Shown: positions 36,562 to 45,565 of the stretch, piece after piece
Layout: every line of letters starts with the position of its first letter
How positions within the stretch are numbered: position 1 is the first letter of the stretch
NCBI RefSeq assembly: GCF_014295035.1
Contig: NZ_CP060404.1
Span: 1,902,001 to 1,966,000 of the forward strand
Source: Streptomyces buecherae
Lineage (GTDB): Bacteria > Actinomycetota > Actinomycetes > Streptomycetales > Streptomycetaceae
Reading direction: 5' to 3'
DNA length: 64,000 nt
The notes under the pieces: model-generated
Database searches by the model: none
What the model saw: only the letters and a program-made list of their open reading frames with translations
Told to the model about the DNA's origin: nothing
Program-made: the position numbers and the translations under genes

Positions 36562-37440
36562 ATGACCGAGGCACGGCGGACCCCCGAGTGGCACCACCCC
36601 GGGGTCAGCCCGGGTGCTCCCCCCGTACGCGGCGTCCGGGAAGGCTCCGGTGGCGAGGTCGGCCTGAGCGGGCGCGAACCCGCCCGGCGCACGCCCGGCA
36701 CGCCCTGCTGGACGAGCCTGATGGTGCACGGCCTGGCCGCGACGCAGGAGTTCTACCAGGGCTTGTTCGGCTGGGAGTTCCAGCCGGGGCCCTCCCAGTT
36801 CGGCCCGTACGTGCGGGCGTTGCTCGACGGGCGTCCGGTCGCCGGGATCGGTGAGCTGGCGCCGGGGCTGCGGCTCCCCGTGGCCTGGACGACGTTCCTG
36901 GCCAGCGACGACGCGGACGCCACGGCCGAGCAGATCCGTTGCTGCGGCGGCACGGTGGCGGTCGGCCCGCTGGACTCCGGGGACGAGGGCCGGATGGCCA
37001 TCGCATCCGACCCGCTGGGCGCGGTGTTCGGCGTCTGGCAGGCGCGCGGCCACCTCGGCAGCGAGGGGGGCGGCGCGCCGGGGACGCCCGTGTGGACGGA
37101 GTTGCTGACGCCGGAGACGGCGAGCGTCGACAAGTTCTACCAGACGGTCTTCGGCTGTGAGGGCGAGCAGCTCGCGGCGTCCGACGAGGACTACGTGACG
37201 CTGACGGTGCGCGGTCGCCCGGTCGCGGGGGTGCACGGCGTCGGACAGTCCCTCCCCCGGGGCCGGGGCCCACACTGGGTGACGTACTTCGAGGTCGCGG
37301 ACCCCGAGCAGGCGGCCAATCGGGTCACGGAGCTGGGCGGACGCGTGGTGAGCGGCCCGCAGGCCACGGCGACCGGCGACTGCGTGCAGGTCACCGACCC
37401 GGAGGGCGCCGCGCTCACCCTGGTGCGGACGGAGCACTGA
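36562..37440 (+). CDS. VOC family protein with two domains
   Basis: Protein of 292 residues with tandem vicinal-oxygen-chelate domains. The first begins CWTSLMVHGLAATQEFYQGLFGWEF and the second VWTELLTPETASVDKFYQTVFGCEG; each ends with a DPxGA motif. Such proteins are common next to oxidative-metabolism genes and often annotated as putative hydroxylases (SgaA-like); no activity can be assigned. ATG with AAGGAG upstream. Confidence 0.87.
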   Translation: MTEARRTPEWHHPGVSPGAPPVRGVREGSGGEVGLSGREPARRTPGTPCWTSLMVHGLAATQEFYQGLFGWEFQPGPSQFGPYVRALLDGRPVAGIGELAPGLRLPVAWTTFLASDDADATAEQIRCCGGTVAVGPLDSGDEGRMAIASDPLGAVFGVWQARGHLGSEGGGAPGTPVWTELLTPETASVDKFYQTVFGCEGEQLAASDEDYVTLTVRGRPVAGVHGVGQSLPRGRGPHWVTYFEVADPEQAANRVTELGGRVVSGPQATATGDCVQVTDPEGAALTLVRTEH

Positions 37441-37751
37441 GCGTGGCACGGGCGCGCGGCCAACCGGCCGAGCGCACCCGGCGCGCGTACGGCGCGCAGC
37501 GCACGCTACGGCTACGGCCAGCCGGCGCGCCGGGAGATGGGGCGCGACCCCACGGGACGCGGGTGGTGGGCGCGGCGCGCCGACCGGGGTAGTCCGTGCC
37601 ACGGGCACGCGGGTGGGAGAAGGGGCCGCGCGGGCGAGGCGCAGCGACCGCGGTGGCGCGAACGGCGACGGACGGCCAGCGACGAGCCGTCACGGGGGAC
37701 GCCGTTCGCCACGGGAGGTGCGCTATGGGCGGGTGCGCTGTGGAGAGTGCG
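37441..37751. other. Spacer between converging VOC and tdk genes
   Basis: About 310 bases, GC-rich with many GCGC runs and no convincing gene. At its right end GTGCGCT occurs three times at 14-15 base intervals (37718-37753), the last overlapping the tdk stop. Confidence 0.5.
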
Positions 37752-38552
37752 CTACGGGTGGAGCCCGTTGGCGGGCGCCGCGACGACGGCACGGGTCCGG
37801 GTGGTGGGCTGGGCGCCGTCCACGGGCAGCACCTCGGGGGAGAGCGCGGCGGCGCGGGCGGCGGAGGCCGTCATGCGACGCCGGTGGTGGCGCCGGCACA
37901 GCACCTCGTAGCCCACCTCGGCCGCGCCGTCGGCGTCGGCCGCGTCGCTGTCGGCCCCGTCCCCTGCGGCGTCCGGCTCGCTGGCCGGGGCGGCGGCGTC
38001 GGCCCCCTCGCCGTGGGCCGGCTTGCGCACGTCGCCGACGACGACCTGCGCCCCCTCGACGACCATCCGGCCGCCCACGGTGCGCGCGTTGTGCGTGGCG
38101 CGGGCGCCACACCAACACAGCGCCTCGACCTGGAGCACCTCGATCCGGTCGGCGAGTTCGACCAGCCGTTGCGAGCCGGGGAAGAGTCGGCTGCGGAAGT
38201 CGGTGGTGATGCCGAAGGCGAAGACGTCGAGGCCCAGGTCGTCGACGATGCGGGCGAGTTGGTCGATCTGTTCCGCGGCGAGGAACTGGGCCTCGTCGGC
38301 GATCACGTAGTCGGCCCGGCTGCCCGCGCTCAACTGCGCGACGAGGTAGGCGTAGAAGTCGAAGCCCTCGTGCGCCTCGATCGCGTCGGTCTCCAGTCCG
38401 AGCCGCGAGGAGAGGCGGCCCTCCCCCGCCCGGTCGTCCCGGGTGAAGATCATGCCCTGGAGGCCACGTGCCGAGCGGTTGTGCTCGATCTGCAGAGCGA
38501 GCGTGGACTTTCCGCAGTCCATCGTTCCGCTGAAGAAAACCAGCTCGGGCAT
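37752..38552 (-). CDS. tdk: Thymidine kinase (type II) with extended C-terminus
   Basis: Salvage enzyme of 266 residues that phosphorylates thymidine. P-loop SGTMDCGKST, Walker B-like DEAQF and FAFGITTDFRSRLF are present. The zinc-binding part begins with CWC, but before its second half (LCRRHH) lies an acidic Ala/Asp-rich insert of about 35 residues; the tail is also long, so the protein exceeds the usual ~200-220 residues. ATG at 38552. Confidence 0.94.
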   Translation of the reverse strand: MPELVFFSGTMDCGKSTLALQIEHNRSARGLQGMIFTRDDRAGEGRLSSRLGLETDAIEAHEGFDFYAYLVAQLSAGSRADYVIADEAQFLAAEQIDQLARIVDDLGLDVFAFGITTDFRSRLFPGSQRLVELADRIEVLQVEALCWCGARATHNARTVGGRMVVEGAQVVVGDVRKPAHGEGADAAAPASEPDAAGDGADSDAADADGAAEVGYEVLCRRHHRRRMTASAARAAALSPEVLPVDGAQPTTRTRAVVAAPANGLHP

Positions 38553-38674
38553 GGGGGAACACGGGCCTTTCGGTCGTTGTGGGTCTCGCGGCGTCGCCCC
38601 GCGCTGCGTCGCCCGCTCCGGGGCGCGCGGGGGTGCCGTACGCGGGCGGGGGCGCCGGGCGCGCGGCCGACGAC

Positions 38675-39910
38675 TTACGTGCGTACCTCGAGGAGCGGCA
38701 CGAGTTGCTCGACGGGGGTCATGGAGCCGTGCAGGCCGACCATGGCCGACTCGTTCGGCTCGGTGCGGCTGGCCACGATGGCGACGTCGTCGCGGGCGGC
38801 GGCGACCACGTCCCCGATGCGCCCGTACACCCGCTCGTCCACGCCGTCCCCGGGCCTGCCGAACCAGCCGGCCGCGATCGCCTCGTCCCGGCCGGCCACC
38901 CACATCCGGTCGCCGAGCACCTCGCGCCAGACGGCGAGCACGTCCCCGGCCGCTCCCGGCACGGCGTACACATGGCGGGCCCGGCCCTCGCCGCCGAGCA
39001 GGGCGACGCCCGCGCGCAGCTCCCAGTCCTCGTCGAAGTCGATGCGCGAGTCCGGGTCGAAGGGCAGGTCGATCATGCCGTGGTCGGCGGTGACGTAGAG
39101 CGCGGAGCGCGGCGGCAACTGTTCGGCGAGCCGCTGCGCGAGGCCGTCCACGTACATCAACTGGCCGCGCCAGTCGTCGGAGTCCACGCCGAACCGGTGC
39201 CCCTTGCCGTCCACCTCGCTGTAGTACGTGTAGACCAGGGTGCGGCCGGCGGCACCGGTCTGGGCCGCGGCGAAGTCCATCCGCTCCTCGCCGGAGAGCC
39301 GGCCGTGGAAGGTGCCGCCGCTGAGCGCGATCTTGGTGAGCGGGGTGTGCTGGAAGGCGGGCGCGGACACCTGGCAGGTGTGCACGCCGGCGGCGTCGGC
39401 GAGTTGGAAGACCGTCGGGTACGGCTGCCAGGCGTGCGGGTCGGTCCACGGCTGCCAGCGGAGCTGGTTCATCAGCGCCCCGGTGGCCGGGTCGGCGACC
39501 GTGTAGCCGGGGAGGCCGTGCGCGCCGGGCGGCAGCCCCGTGCCCACCGAGGCCAGCGAGGTCGCGGTAGTGGAGGGGAACCCGGCGGTCAGCGGGCGGC
39601 CCGTGCCGTTCCGGGAGCTGGCGAGGAGCGAGGTCAGGAACGGCGCCTCGGCGGGGTGCGCCCGCAGCAGCTCCCAGCCGAGCCCGTCGATGAGGAAGAC
39701 GCACACCCGGTCGGCCGGCGCCAGGTCCAGGCCCGGCGTGCCGGCCAGGCCCGGCACCTCCTGGCCGACCACGACGGCGGGCAGCAGGTCGCTGAGCGAA
39801 CCCGTGCCGTACTGGGGCAGCGGGGCGGTCGCGGGGTCGAGGGTCGCGCCCTGGGGCTGCCACTCGGGCCAGGCCGCACTGGTGGCGGGGCCCGCGCTGG
39901 AGTCGGACAT
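38675..39910 (-). CDS. Alkaline-phosphatase-fold nucleotide pyrophosphatase/phosphodiesterase
   Basis: Enzyme of 411 residues of the NPP branch. The metal site Asp is in VCVFLIDGLGWELL, the nucleophile Thr in FPSTTATSLASVGTG, and the later ligands in TYYSEVDGKGHRFG and YVTADHGMIDLP. No signal peptide, so it acts in the cytoplasm. It hydrolyses phosphodiesters or nucleotide pyrophosphates; the natural substrate is unknown. Its ATG overlaps the DUF5998 stop (TGATG). Confidence 0.9.
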   Translation of the reverse strand: MSDSSAGPATSAAWPEWQPQGATLDPATAPLPQYGTGSLSDLLPAVVVGQEVPGLAGTPGLDLAPADRVCVFLIDGLGWELLRAHPAEAPFLTSLLASSRNGTGRPLTAGFPSTTATSLASVGTGLPPGAHGLPGYTVADPATGALMNQLRWQPWTDPHAWQPYPTVFQLADAAGVHTCQVSAPAFQHTPLTKIALSGGTFHGRLSGEERMDFAAAQTGAAGRTLVYTYYSEVDGKGHRFGVDSDDWRGQLMYVDGLAQRLAEQLPPRSALYVTADHGMIDLPFDPDSRIDFDEDWELRAGVALLGGEGRARHVYAVPGAAGDVLAVWREVLGDRMWVAGRDEAIAAGWFGRPGDGVDERVYGRIGDVVAAARDDVAIVASRTEPNESAMVGLHGSMTPVEQLVPLLEVRT

Positions 39911-40497
39911 CAGCGGCTGGTCGCCGTGGTCGCCTCGGACAGCGCCTGCGCGAACGCCAACGTCTGGCGCACGCTGTCGGGCCCGTCACCCGCCTCGCTC
40001 ACGCGCAGCGACAGGTCGTCGGCGGTGGACGAGCCGGTGTAGCCGTGGTCCGCCTCGCAGTTGGGGTCCCCACAGCTCGCGGGCTCCAGGTCGAGCCTGC
40101 TCACCGCGCCCCAGCCGATGGTGAGCACCACCTCGCGGGGCAGCGTGCCGGGCGCGTACGACTCGGGGTTGGCGACGACGCGGCTGAGCACCACCGAGGA
40201 GATCCGGTTGATCTTCACGGACTCGGTGGAGGTCGTGGCGTACGGGGTCGCGGAGCTGTCGTCGGCGGCCTGCTCGTCGGTGTGGCTCACGATGAAGCGG
40301 TTGGCGGTGAGCACGAGGACCGTGACGTGGCGGCGGACCTCGTTGGAGTCGAAGGTCGTCTCCTGGTGAACCAGGAACGCCACCACCGGTTCGCCGCCCA
40401 CGGCGGCCTCGACCGCCTCGGCAACGAGGGCCGGGTAGTAGCCGCTGCGCTCGATCGCCGCGCGCAGCCCCTGGGTCGTCGTACCGGTCTTCGCCAT
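39910..40497 (-). CDS. DUF5998 family protein
   Basis: Soluble protein of 195 residues: MAKTGTTTQGLRAAIERSGYYP at the start, then FLVHQETTFDSNEVRRHVTVLVLTANRFIVSHTDE and EPASCGDPNCEADHGY, which holds two cysteines and a His that may bind metal. Conserved in actinobacteria beside the phosphodiesterase gene, to which it is coupled by a one-base overlap. Function unknown. ATG at 40497 with GGGAGG upstream. Confidence 0.9.
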   Translation of the reverse strand: MAKTGTTTQGLRAAIERSGYYPALVAEAVEAAVGGEPVVAFLVHQETTFDSNEVRRHVTVLVLTANRFIVSHTDEQAADDSSATPYATTSTESVKINRISSVVLSRVVANPESYAPGTLPREVVLTIGWGAVSRLDLEPASCGDPNCEADHGYTGSSTADDLSLRVSEAGDGPDSVRQTLAFAQALSEATTATSR

Positions 40498-40647
40498 GCC
40501 TCCCATCCTACGGGCCCAGGCCGGTCCCCATCCCCTCCCCTGTCGCCACCCGCGTCGAGCCGCCCCCGCCGCCGGGCCACGGCCGGGCCGCCGCGCGCCC
40601 GCGCCGGGTCCGCGCCGGGCCCGCGCTGGGTCTGAGGTGGCCCGGGC

Positions 40648-43600
40648 TCAGTACGCGGGGAGGTGGCGCGGGCCGAGGTCCGTACGGACCGGGGGCGGGG
40701 CCAGCCGCAGGGACGCGCCCAGCACGGACAGCCCGTGCGGGGCCACGACCACCGGCTCCAGGTGCACGGCCACCACCTCGGGGTGGTCGCCGACCAGCCG
40801 GGAGACGCGCAGCAGCAGTTCCTCCAGGGCGGCGGTGTCCACCGGTCGCGAGCCGCGCCAGCCGAACAGTAGCGGCGCGGTGCGCACCGACCTGATCAGC
40901 TCGGCGACGTCACGGTCGGTGGCCGGTATGAGCCGGTGGGCGGTGTCGCCGAGCAGTTCGGAGGGGGCACCGGCAAGGCCGAAGGAGAGCACGGCTCCCG
41001 CGGCGGGGTCGATGGCGGCTCGGACCACCGTGTCCACGCCGCGCGGGGCCATCCGCTGGACGACCAGGCGCAGCTCGTCGGGGCCGCCGAGCAGACTGGT
41101 CAACTCGGCATAGGCCCGGCGCAGTTCCCGTTCGCCGCCGAGGTCGAGCCGGAAGGCGCCGAGATCGGCGCGGTGGCGCAGGTGGGGGGCGGTGGGCTTG
41201 AGCGCCACCGGGTAGCCGAGGCGGGCGGCGGCCCGCGTCGCGCTGTCGGGGTCCGGCGCGGGCAGGGCGGGCAGCACGCTGATGCCGTAGCGGGCCAGCA
41301 GGCGCTGGGTGTCCGGCGCGGAGAGCGCGAAGCTGCGCGCCGGCTGGGAGGCGCGCCCCCGCTCCCCGGCGGGCCGGGCGACCCGCGCGGTGTCGGGGGC
41401 GGCGGGTCCGGTGGGGTGGACGGGCTGCTGGGGCGCTCCGGCGGGCGGCGGGGGCGCGGCCCCCGCCCGGGCGGGAGGCGCCTCAGGGGCCGGGAGCGCG
41501 ACCGGGGCCGGAGGGGTGGTGGGGGGCGGAGGGGCAGTAGGGGGCGCCGGCGCGGCCGGGGACGGGGGCGTGCTCGGGGACGGGGGCGTGCTCGGGGGCG
41601 GGGGCGGGGCCTGCTCGGCGTCCTCGTGGGTGTGCGCGGCGAGCAGTACGTCGATGTCGGCCCCGGCGCCCGCCTCGTCGATGTCGTCGTACTCGGGCAC
41701 CCGGCCTGGCTCGGCCGCCTGGCGCCGCCAGTGCGCGTACCGCACGGCCTCGGCCAGCGCGCGCACCGCGCGCTCGGCCGCCGGATACGCCGGCACGCGG
41801 CACTCGGCCGCCGGGCCGTCCGACGCCGCGGGCGGCTCGGCCACGCGCTCGTCCCCGGCGGCGGGGGCGCCCGCGGGGCCTCCGGCCGGGGGCTCGCCGG
41901 TCGCGAACGCGTGGTCCCGACCCGCGTCCGGGGGGCCGGGCTGGGCCAGCGCGGCGGCCAGGCCCGGGATCTCCAGATGGACCACGACCACCGGCTTCGC
42001 CACGCCGCTCGCGGCGGCCGACCGCCGGATCGCCCGCGCCAGCTCCGTGGCGGACTCCTCGTCGACCGAGGGGATGGCCGTGACGACGACGGCGTCGCAC
42101 AGGTCGTCGGCCAGGGCCCGGTCGAGGGCCGCGCGGAAGTCGGCGGGCTGGGCCGCCGTGGTCAGGTCGAGCGGGGGCAGCGGGCGCAGGCCCTCGGTCA
42201 GGCACGCGTCGTAGCTGATCAGGCCGAGCGACTCCGAGTTGCCGAGGATCGCCACCCGGGGGCCGCGCGGCAGGGGTTGCGCGGCCAGGAACAGGCCCAC
42301 GTCGGCCAGCTCGGTGACCGTGTCCACGCGGATGACGCCCGCCTGTCGGAACAGCGCGGAGACCGTGGCGTCGGGGATGCGCGTGGTGGGCACCGCGTGC
42401 CCGGGGGGCTCGCTGCCGCTGTGCCGGGCGCCCTTGACGACCACGACCGGCTTGAGGGCCGCTGTGCGCTTGGCGAGCCGGGTGAACTTGCGGGGGTTGC
42501 CGATGGACTCCAGGTACAGCAGCGCGACGTGGGTGTCGGGGTCGTCGTGCCAGTACTGGAGCAGGTCGTTGCCGGAGACGTCGGCCCGGTTGCCGGCCGA
42601 GACGAAGGTGGAGATGCCGAAGAGGCCGGAGCCGCGCCGGTGCAGCCCCGACAGCAGGGCGATGCCGATCGCGCCGGACTGGGTGAACAGGCCCAGGTTG
42701 CCGGCCGGCGGCATCTGGGGCGACAGGGAGGCGTTCATCCGCACGCCGTCGGCCGTGTTGATGATCCCCAGGGCGCCGGGGCCGATCAGCCGCATTCCGT
42801 ACGACCTGACCTGCCGGACCAGCTCCCGCTGCCGCTCCAGGCCCGCCGGCCCGCTCTCGGCGTACCCAGAGGAGACCACCACCAGGCCCTGCACGCCACG
42901 CTCGCCACAGTCGGCGACGACGGCGGGCACCTGCTCGGCCGGGACCGCGATGACGGCCAGGTCCACCGGGTCCTCGATGTCGTGGAGCGAGCGGTAGGCG
43001 GCGACGCCCGGCGGTTCGGCGGCGTCCTCGGCGGGCGGCGCCTGGCCGGGCGGCCCGGCCGGCTCCGCGTCGGGACGGGGCAGCGGGCCCGCGCCGGCGC
43101 GCTCCGGCGCCGCAGCGCCCGCGCCGAGTGCGCCCGGTGCGCTCGCCCCCGGCGGTGGCGCGGCGTCGGCGGCGCGTCGGGCCTGGGCCAGGTCGGCGCC
43201 CGTCAGCCACGAGCGCCCGGGAGCGAAGGCGTGGTTGACCGCGCACACCCGGCCCGTGTAGCCGCCGCTGAGCAGATTCACGAGGACCGCCCGGCCGGCG
43301 CCGCCGGGCCGGCGGCTGGCCCCGACGACCGCCACCGAGCCGGGCGCGAGCAGCCGCTGCACGGAGCGGGCCTCGGCGCGCTGCTCCCGGGCGCGCATGA
43401 CGGCCAGCGACCGGGCCGTGGGTTCGAGGTCGAATTCCAGGCGGACGACGCCGTCCTCGAAGCTGCGCTGCTGGGTGTAGCCCGCGTCCGTGAACACCTT
43501 GATCATCTTGGTGTTGGCGGGGAGCACCTCGGCGGCGAAGCGGCGGATGGCGCGCTCCCTGGCGACGGCGGCGATGTGTTCGAGCAGGGCGGAGGCGACG

Positions 43601-43974
43601 CCGCGCCCCTGGTGGGCGTCCTGCACGAGGAAGGCGACCTCGGCCTCGTCCGCCGGCGCCGACGAGGGGCGACCGCGCTCGTCGATGCGGTCGTACCGCA
43701 CCGTGGCGATGAACTCGTCCCCGACCGTCGCGGCCAGGCCGACCCGGTTCACGTAGTCGTGGTGGGTGAAGCGGTGCACATCGCGGTCGGAGAGCCGGGG
43801 ATAGGGGGCGAAGAAACGGTAGTACTTGGACTCGTCCGAGACCCGCTCGTAGAAGTCGACCAGGCGCTGGCCGTCGTCGGGGGTGATGGGGCGGATCTGG
43901 GCGGTGCCGCCGTCACGGAGCACCACGTCCGCTTCCCAGTGCGTCGGATAGGCGTGCTCGGGCGGCGTTTCCAT
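40648..43974 (-). CDS. GNAT acetyltransferase fused to ADP-forming acyl-CoA synthetase (Pat type)
   Basis: Large protein of 1108 residues. Order: GNAT domain (~20-190, acetyl-CoA motif VQDAHQGRGVASALLEH), CoA-binding Rossmann domain (SVAVVGASRRPGGAGRAVLVNLL), CoA-ligase domains (GLFTQSGAIGIALLSGLHRRG, AILGNSESLGLI), then a Pro/Ala-rich linker of more than 100 residues, and a C-terminal ATP-grasp domain (LLARYGISVLP, YPVALKPTAPHLRHRADLGAFRL, shortened). Similar fusions are protein lysine acetyltransferases that control acyl-CoA synthetases. The catalytic His of active ADP-forming synthetases is not evident, so the synthetase half is probably a sensor. ATG at 43974. Confidence 0.9.
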   Translation of the reverse strand: METPPEHAYPTHWEADVVLRDGGTAQIRPITPDDGQRLVDFYERVSDESKYYRFFAPYPRLSDRDVHRFTHHDYVNRVGLAATVGDEFIATVRYDRIDERGRPSSAPADEAEVAFLVQDAHQGRGVASALLEHIAAVARERAIRRFAAEVLPANTKMIKVFTDAGYTQQRSFEDGVVRLEFDLEPTARSLAVMRAREQRAEARSVQRLLAPGSVAVVGASRRPGGAGRAVLVNLLSGGYTGRVCAVNHAFAPGRSWLTGADLAQARRAADAAPPPGASAPGALGAGAAAPERAGAGPLPRPDAEPAGPPGQAPPAEDAAEPPGVAAYRSLHDIEDPVDLAVIAVPAEQVPAVVADCGERGVQGLVVVSSGYAESGPAGLERQRELVRQVRSYGMRLIGPGALGIINTADGVRMNASLSPQMPPAGNLGLFTQSGAIGIALLSGLHRRGSGLFGISTFVSAGNRADVSGNDLLQYWHDDPDTHVALLYLESIGNPRKFTRLAKRTAALKPVVVVKGARHSGSEPPGHAVPTTRIPDATVSALFRQAGVIRVDTVTELADVGLFLAAQPLPRGPRVAILGNSESLGLISYDACLTEGLRPLPPLDLTTAAQPADFRAALDRALADDLCDAVVVTAIPSVDEESATELARAIRRSAAASGVAKPVVVVHLEIPGLAAALAQPGPPDAGRDHAFATGEPPAGGPAGAPAAGDERVAEPPAASDGPAAECRVPAYPAAERAVRALAEAVRYAHWRRQAAEPGRVPEYDDIDEAGAGADIDVLLAAHTHEDAEQAPPPPPSTPPSPSTPPSPAAPAPPTAPPPPTTPPAPVALPAPEAPPARAGAAPPPPAGAPQQPVHPTGPAAPDTARVARPAGERGRASQPARSFALSAPDTQRLLARYGISVLPALPAPDPDSATRAAARLGYPVALKPTAPHLRHRADLGAFRLDLGGERELRRAYAELTSLLGGPDELRLVVQRMAPRGVDTVVRAAIDPAAGAVLSFGLAGAPSELLGDTAHRLIPATDRDVAELIRSVRTAPLLFGWRGSRPVDTAALEELLLRVSRLVGDHPEVVAVHLEPVVVAPHGLSVLGASLRLAPPPVRTDLGPRHLPAY
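41557..41592. repeat. 18-bp tandem repeat in Pro-rich linker of the Pat-type gene
   Basis: CGGGGACGGGGGCGTGCT occurs twice in tandem (41557-41574, 41575-41592), followed by a degenerate copy. It encodes STPPSP units. Confidence 0.85.
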
Positions 43975-44120
43975 GGCTCCAGCCTAGGCGGGGGCACCGA
44001 CAACGGTCCGACTCGCGCACAGCGTTGCGGCGGGGCAGGCTGTGGAAGGGCTCCGCCAGAGCACTCCGCACCCCGTGAGAGACTGGTCTAGACAACAGCA
44101 ACCACCTGAAGGGCAACACC

Positions 44121-44402
44121 ATGGTTGAGCGCCGCGTCACCGTCGGCTGGGCAGAGGGCCTGCACGCTCGCCCCGCGTCCATCTTCGTCCGCGCCGCGAC
44201 GGCCTCCGGCGTCCCCGTGACGATCGCCAAGCCGGACGGCACCCCGGTCAACGCCGCCTCGATGCTCGCCGTGCTCGGGCTCGGCGCGCAGGGCGGCGAG
44301 GAGATCGTGCTGGCCTCGGAGGCCGACGGCGCCGAGGTCGCGCTCGACCGGCTGGCCAAGCTCGTCGCCGAGGGGCTTGAGGAGCTCCCGGAGACGGTCT
44401 GA
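44121..44402 (+). CDS. ptsH: Phosphocarrier protein HPr
   Basis: PTS phosphocarrier of 93 residues. Phosphorylatable His15 is in GLHARPAS and the regulatory-site region is VNAASMLAVLGLGAQGG with Ser47. It passes phosphate from enzyme I to sugar-specific EII proteins. Enzyme I is not adjacent, as usual in Streptomyces. ATG with a moderate upstream site; a terminator follows. Confidence 0.95.
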   Translation: MVERRVTVGWAEGLHARPASIFVRAATASGVPVTIAKPDGTPVNAASMLAVLGLGAQGGEEIVLASEADGAEVALDRLAKLVAEGLEELPETV

Positions 44403-44422
44403 CTCGCTTTTCAGCACCCTGC

Positions 44423-44461
44423 GAAGCCGCGGTGATCCCCCTGGGACGTCACCGCGGCTTC
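44423..44461 (+). terminator. Terminator of ptsH
   Basis: GAAGCCGCGGTGA (44423-44435) pairs perfectly with TCACCGCGGCTTC (44449-44461), 20 bases after the stop and followed by GTCGTTTCC. Confidence 0.88.
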
Positions 44462-44634
44462 GTCGTTTCCACTCCGGACAGGGGCGGGGACCGCCGTGCG
44501 GGCGCCGTGGCGCGAGACCGCGCGCCGGCTCCCGCTGGCCGCGCGCGGGCCGAGACGCGCCGAAGGCCCCGCGCACAGGGCGGGGCCTTCGGTGTGTGAC
44601 GTGCGGGGGCCGGGCGGGGTGGCCCGGTGTCGCC

Positions 44635-45540
44635 TCAGATGTTGACGCCGTGGGAGCGCAGGTAGGCGACGGGGTTGATGTCCGAGCCGTACTCGGGCGA
44701 CGTGCGGGCCTCGAAGTGCAGGTGCGCGCCGAAGGAGTTGCCCGTGTTGCCGGCGAGGCCGATCTGCTGGCCGGGGGCGACGCTCTGGCCGACCGAGACG
44801 GAGATCGAGTCGAGGTGCCCGTACTGGGTGTAGGTGCCGTCGTTCATCTTGATCACGACGTTGTTGCCGTACGCGCCGCCCCAGCCGGCCTCGACGATGG
44901 TGCCGGCGCCCACGGCGCGCACCGAGGTGCCGGTGCTGGCGTGGAAGTCGACGCCGGTGTGGCTGCCGGAGGACCAGGCGCCACCGGACGCCTGGTACTG
45001 CGTCGAGACGTACGAGCCCGCGACCGGCAGGACGTAGGAGCCCGCCGCCGGACGCTCGGCGGTGCGCGACGCGCGCGTGTCGACGACCTCGCTGGCGCGG
45101 GCCTGCTCGGTCTCGCGCTCGGCGGCGGCCCGTGCCTCGGCCGCCTTCTTCGCGGCGGCCTTCTTCTTCGCGGCCTCGGCGGCGGCCTTGCGCTTGGCCT
45201 CCTCCGCCTTCTTCTTCATCTCGGCGGCGTGCTCGGCGGCCTGCTGACGCGCCTCTTCCTCGGCCTGCTGCTCGGCCGCGGCCTGCTCGGCGGCGGAGTA
45301 CTGGGCGTCGGCCTGAGCGCCGATCTTGTCCGCGATGTCCTCGTTCAGGGTCGCGGCCTGACGCAGGCCGGTGTCCTGGAGCTCGGGGACGCCGTCGGCG
45401 CCCGGGGCGGCCATCGCGGGGGCGGCGATGCCGGCGACGACGCCGGTGGCCGCGAGGGTGGCCATGCCCGCCGCGTTCGCGCTGGTACGGACAAAGCGGC
45501 TGGGGCGACGGTGCCGCCCAGTGGCACGGGTGAACGCCAT
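44635..45540 (-). CDS. Secreted M23 family peptidase (cell-wall endopeptidase)
   Basis: Protein of 301 residues. A signal peptide (basic start, hydrophobic core MATLAATGVVAGIAAP, cleavage near AMA-AP) leads to a long Ala/Lys/Glu coiled coil (~60-145) and an M23 domain with zinc ligands in HTGVDFHA and HLHFEA. It should cut peptidoglycan cross-bridges; the coiled coil may regulate it as in NlpD/EnvC-like proteins. Its 5' leader is a c-di-AMP riboswitch, which fits control of wall remodelling during germination and growth. ATG with AAAGGAG upstream. Confidence 0.94.
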   Translation of the reverse strand: MAFTRATGRHRRPSRFVRTSANAAGMATLAATGVVAGIAAPAMAAPGADGVPELQDTGLRQAATLNEDIADKIGAQADAQYSAAEQAAAEQQAEEEARQQAAEHAAEMKKKAEEAKRKAAAEAAKKKAAAKKAAEARAAAERETEQARASEVVDTRASRTAERPAAGSYVLPVAGSYVSTQYQASGGAWSSGSHTGVDFHASTGTSVRAVGAGTIVEAGWGGAYGNNVVIKMNDGTYTQYGHLDSISVSVGQSVAPGQQIGLAGNTGNSFGAHLHFEARTSPEYGSDINPVAYLRSHGVNI

Positions 45541-45565
45541 GGGGAGGCGTACTCCTTTCCTTCCT

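Noticed and set aside
35054-36565. Long plus-strand frame starting in the sepH-sseA gap
   Set aside because: It runs antisense through the whole sulfurtransferase gene; the product is Arg/Gly-rich, contains TTA and CTA codons and resembles nothing known.
40936-44091. Very long open frame opposite the Pat-type acetyltransferase gene
   Set aside because: Mirror frame created by third-position GC bias; the minus-strand protein has clear GNAT, CoA-ligase and ATP-grasp motifs.
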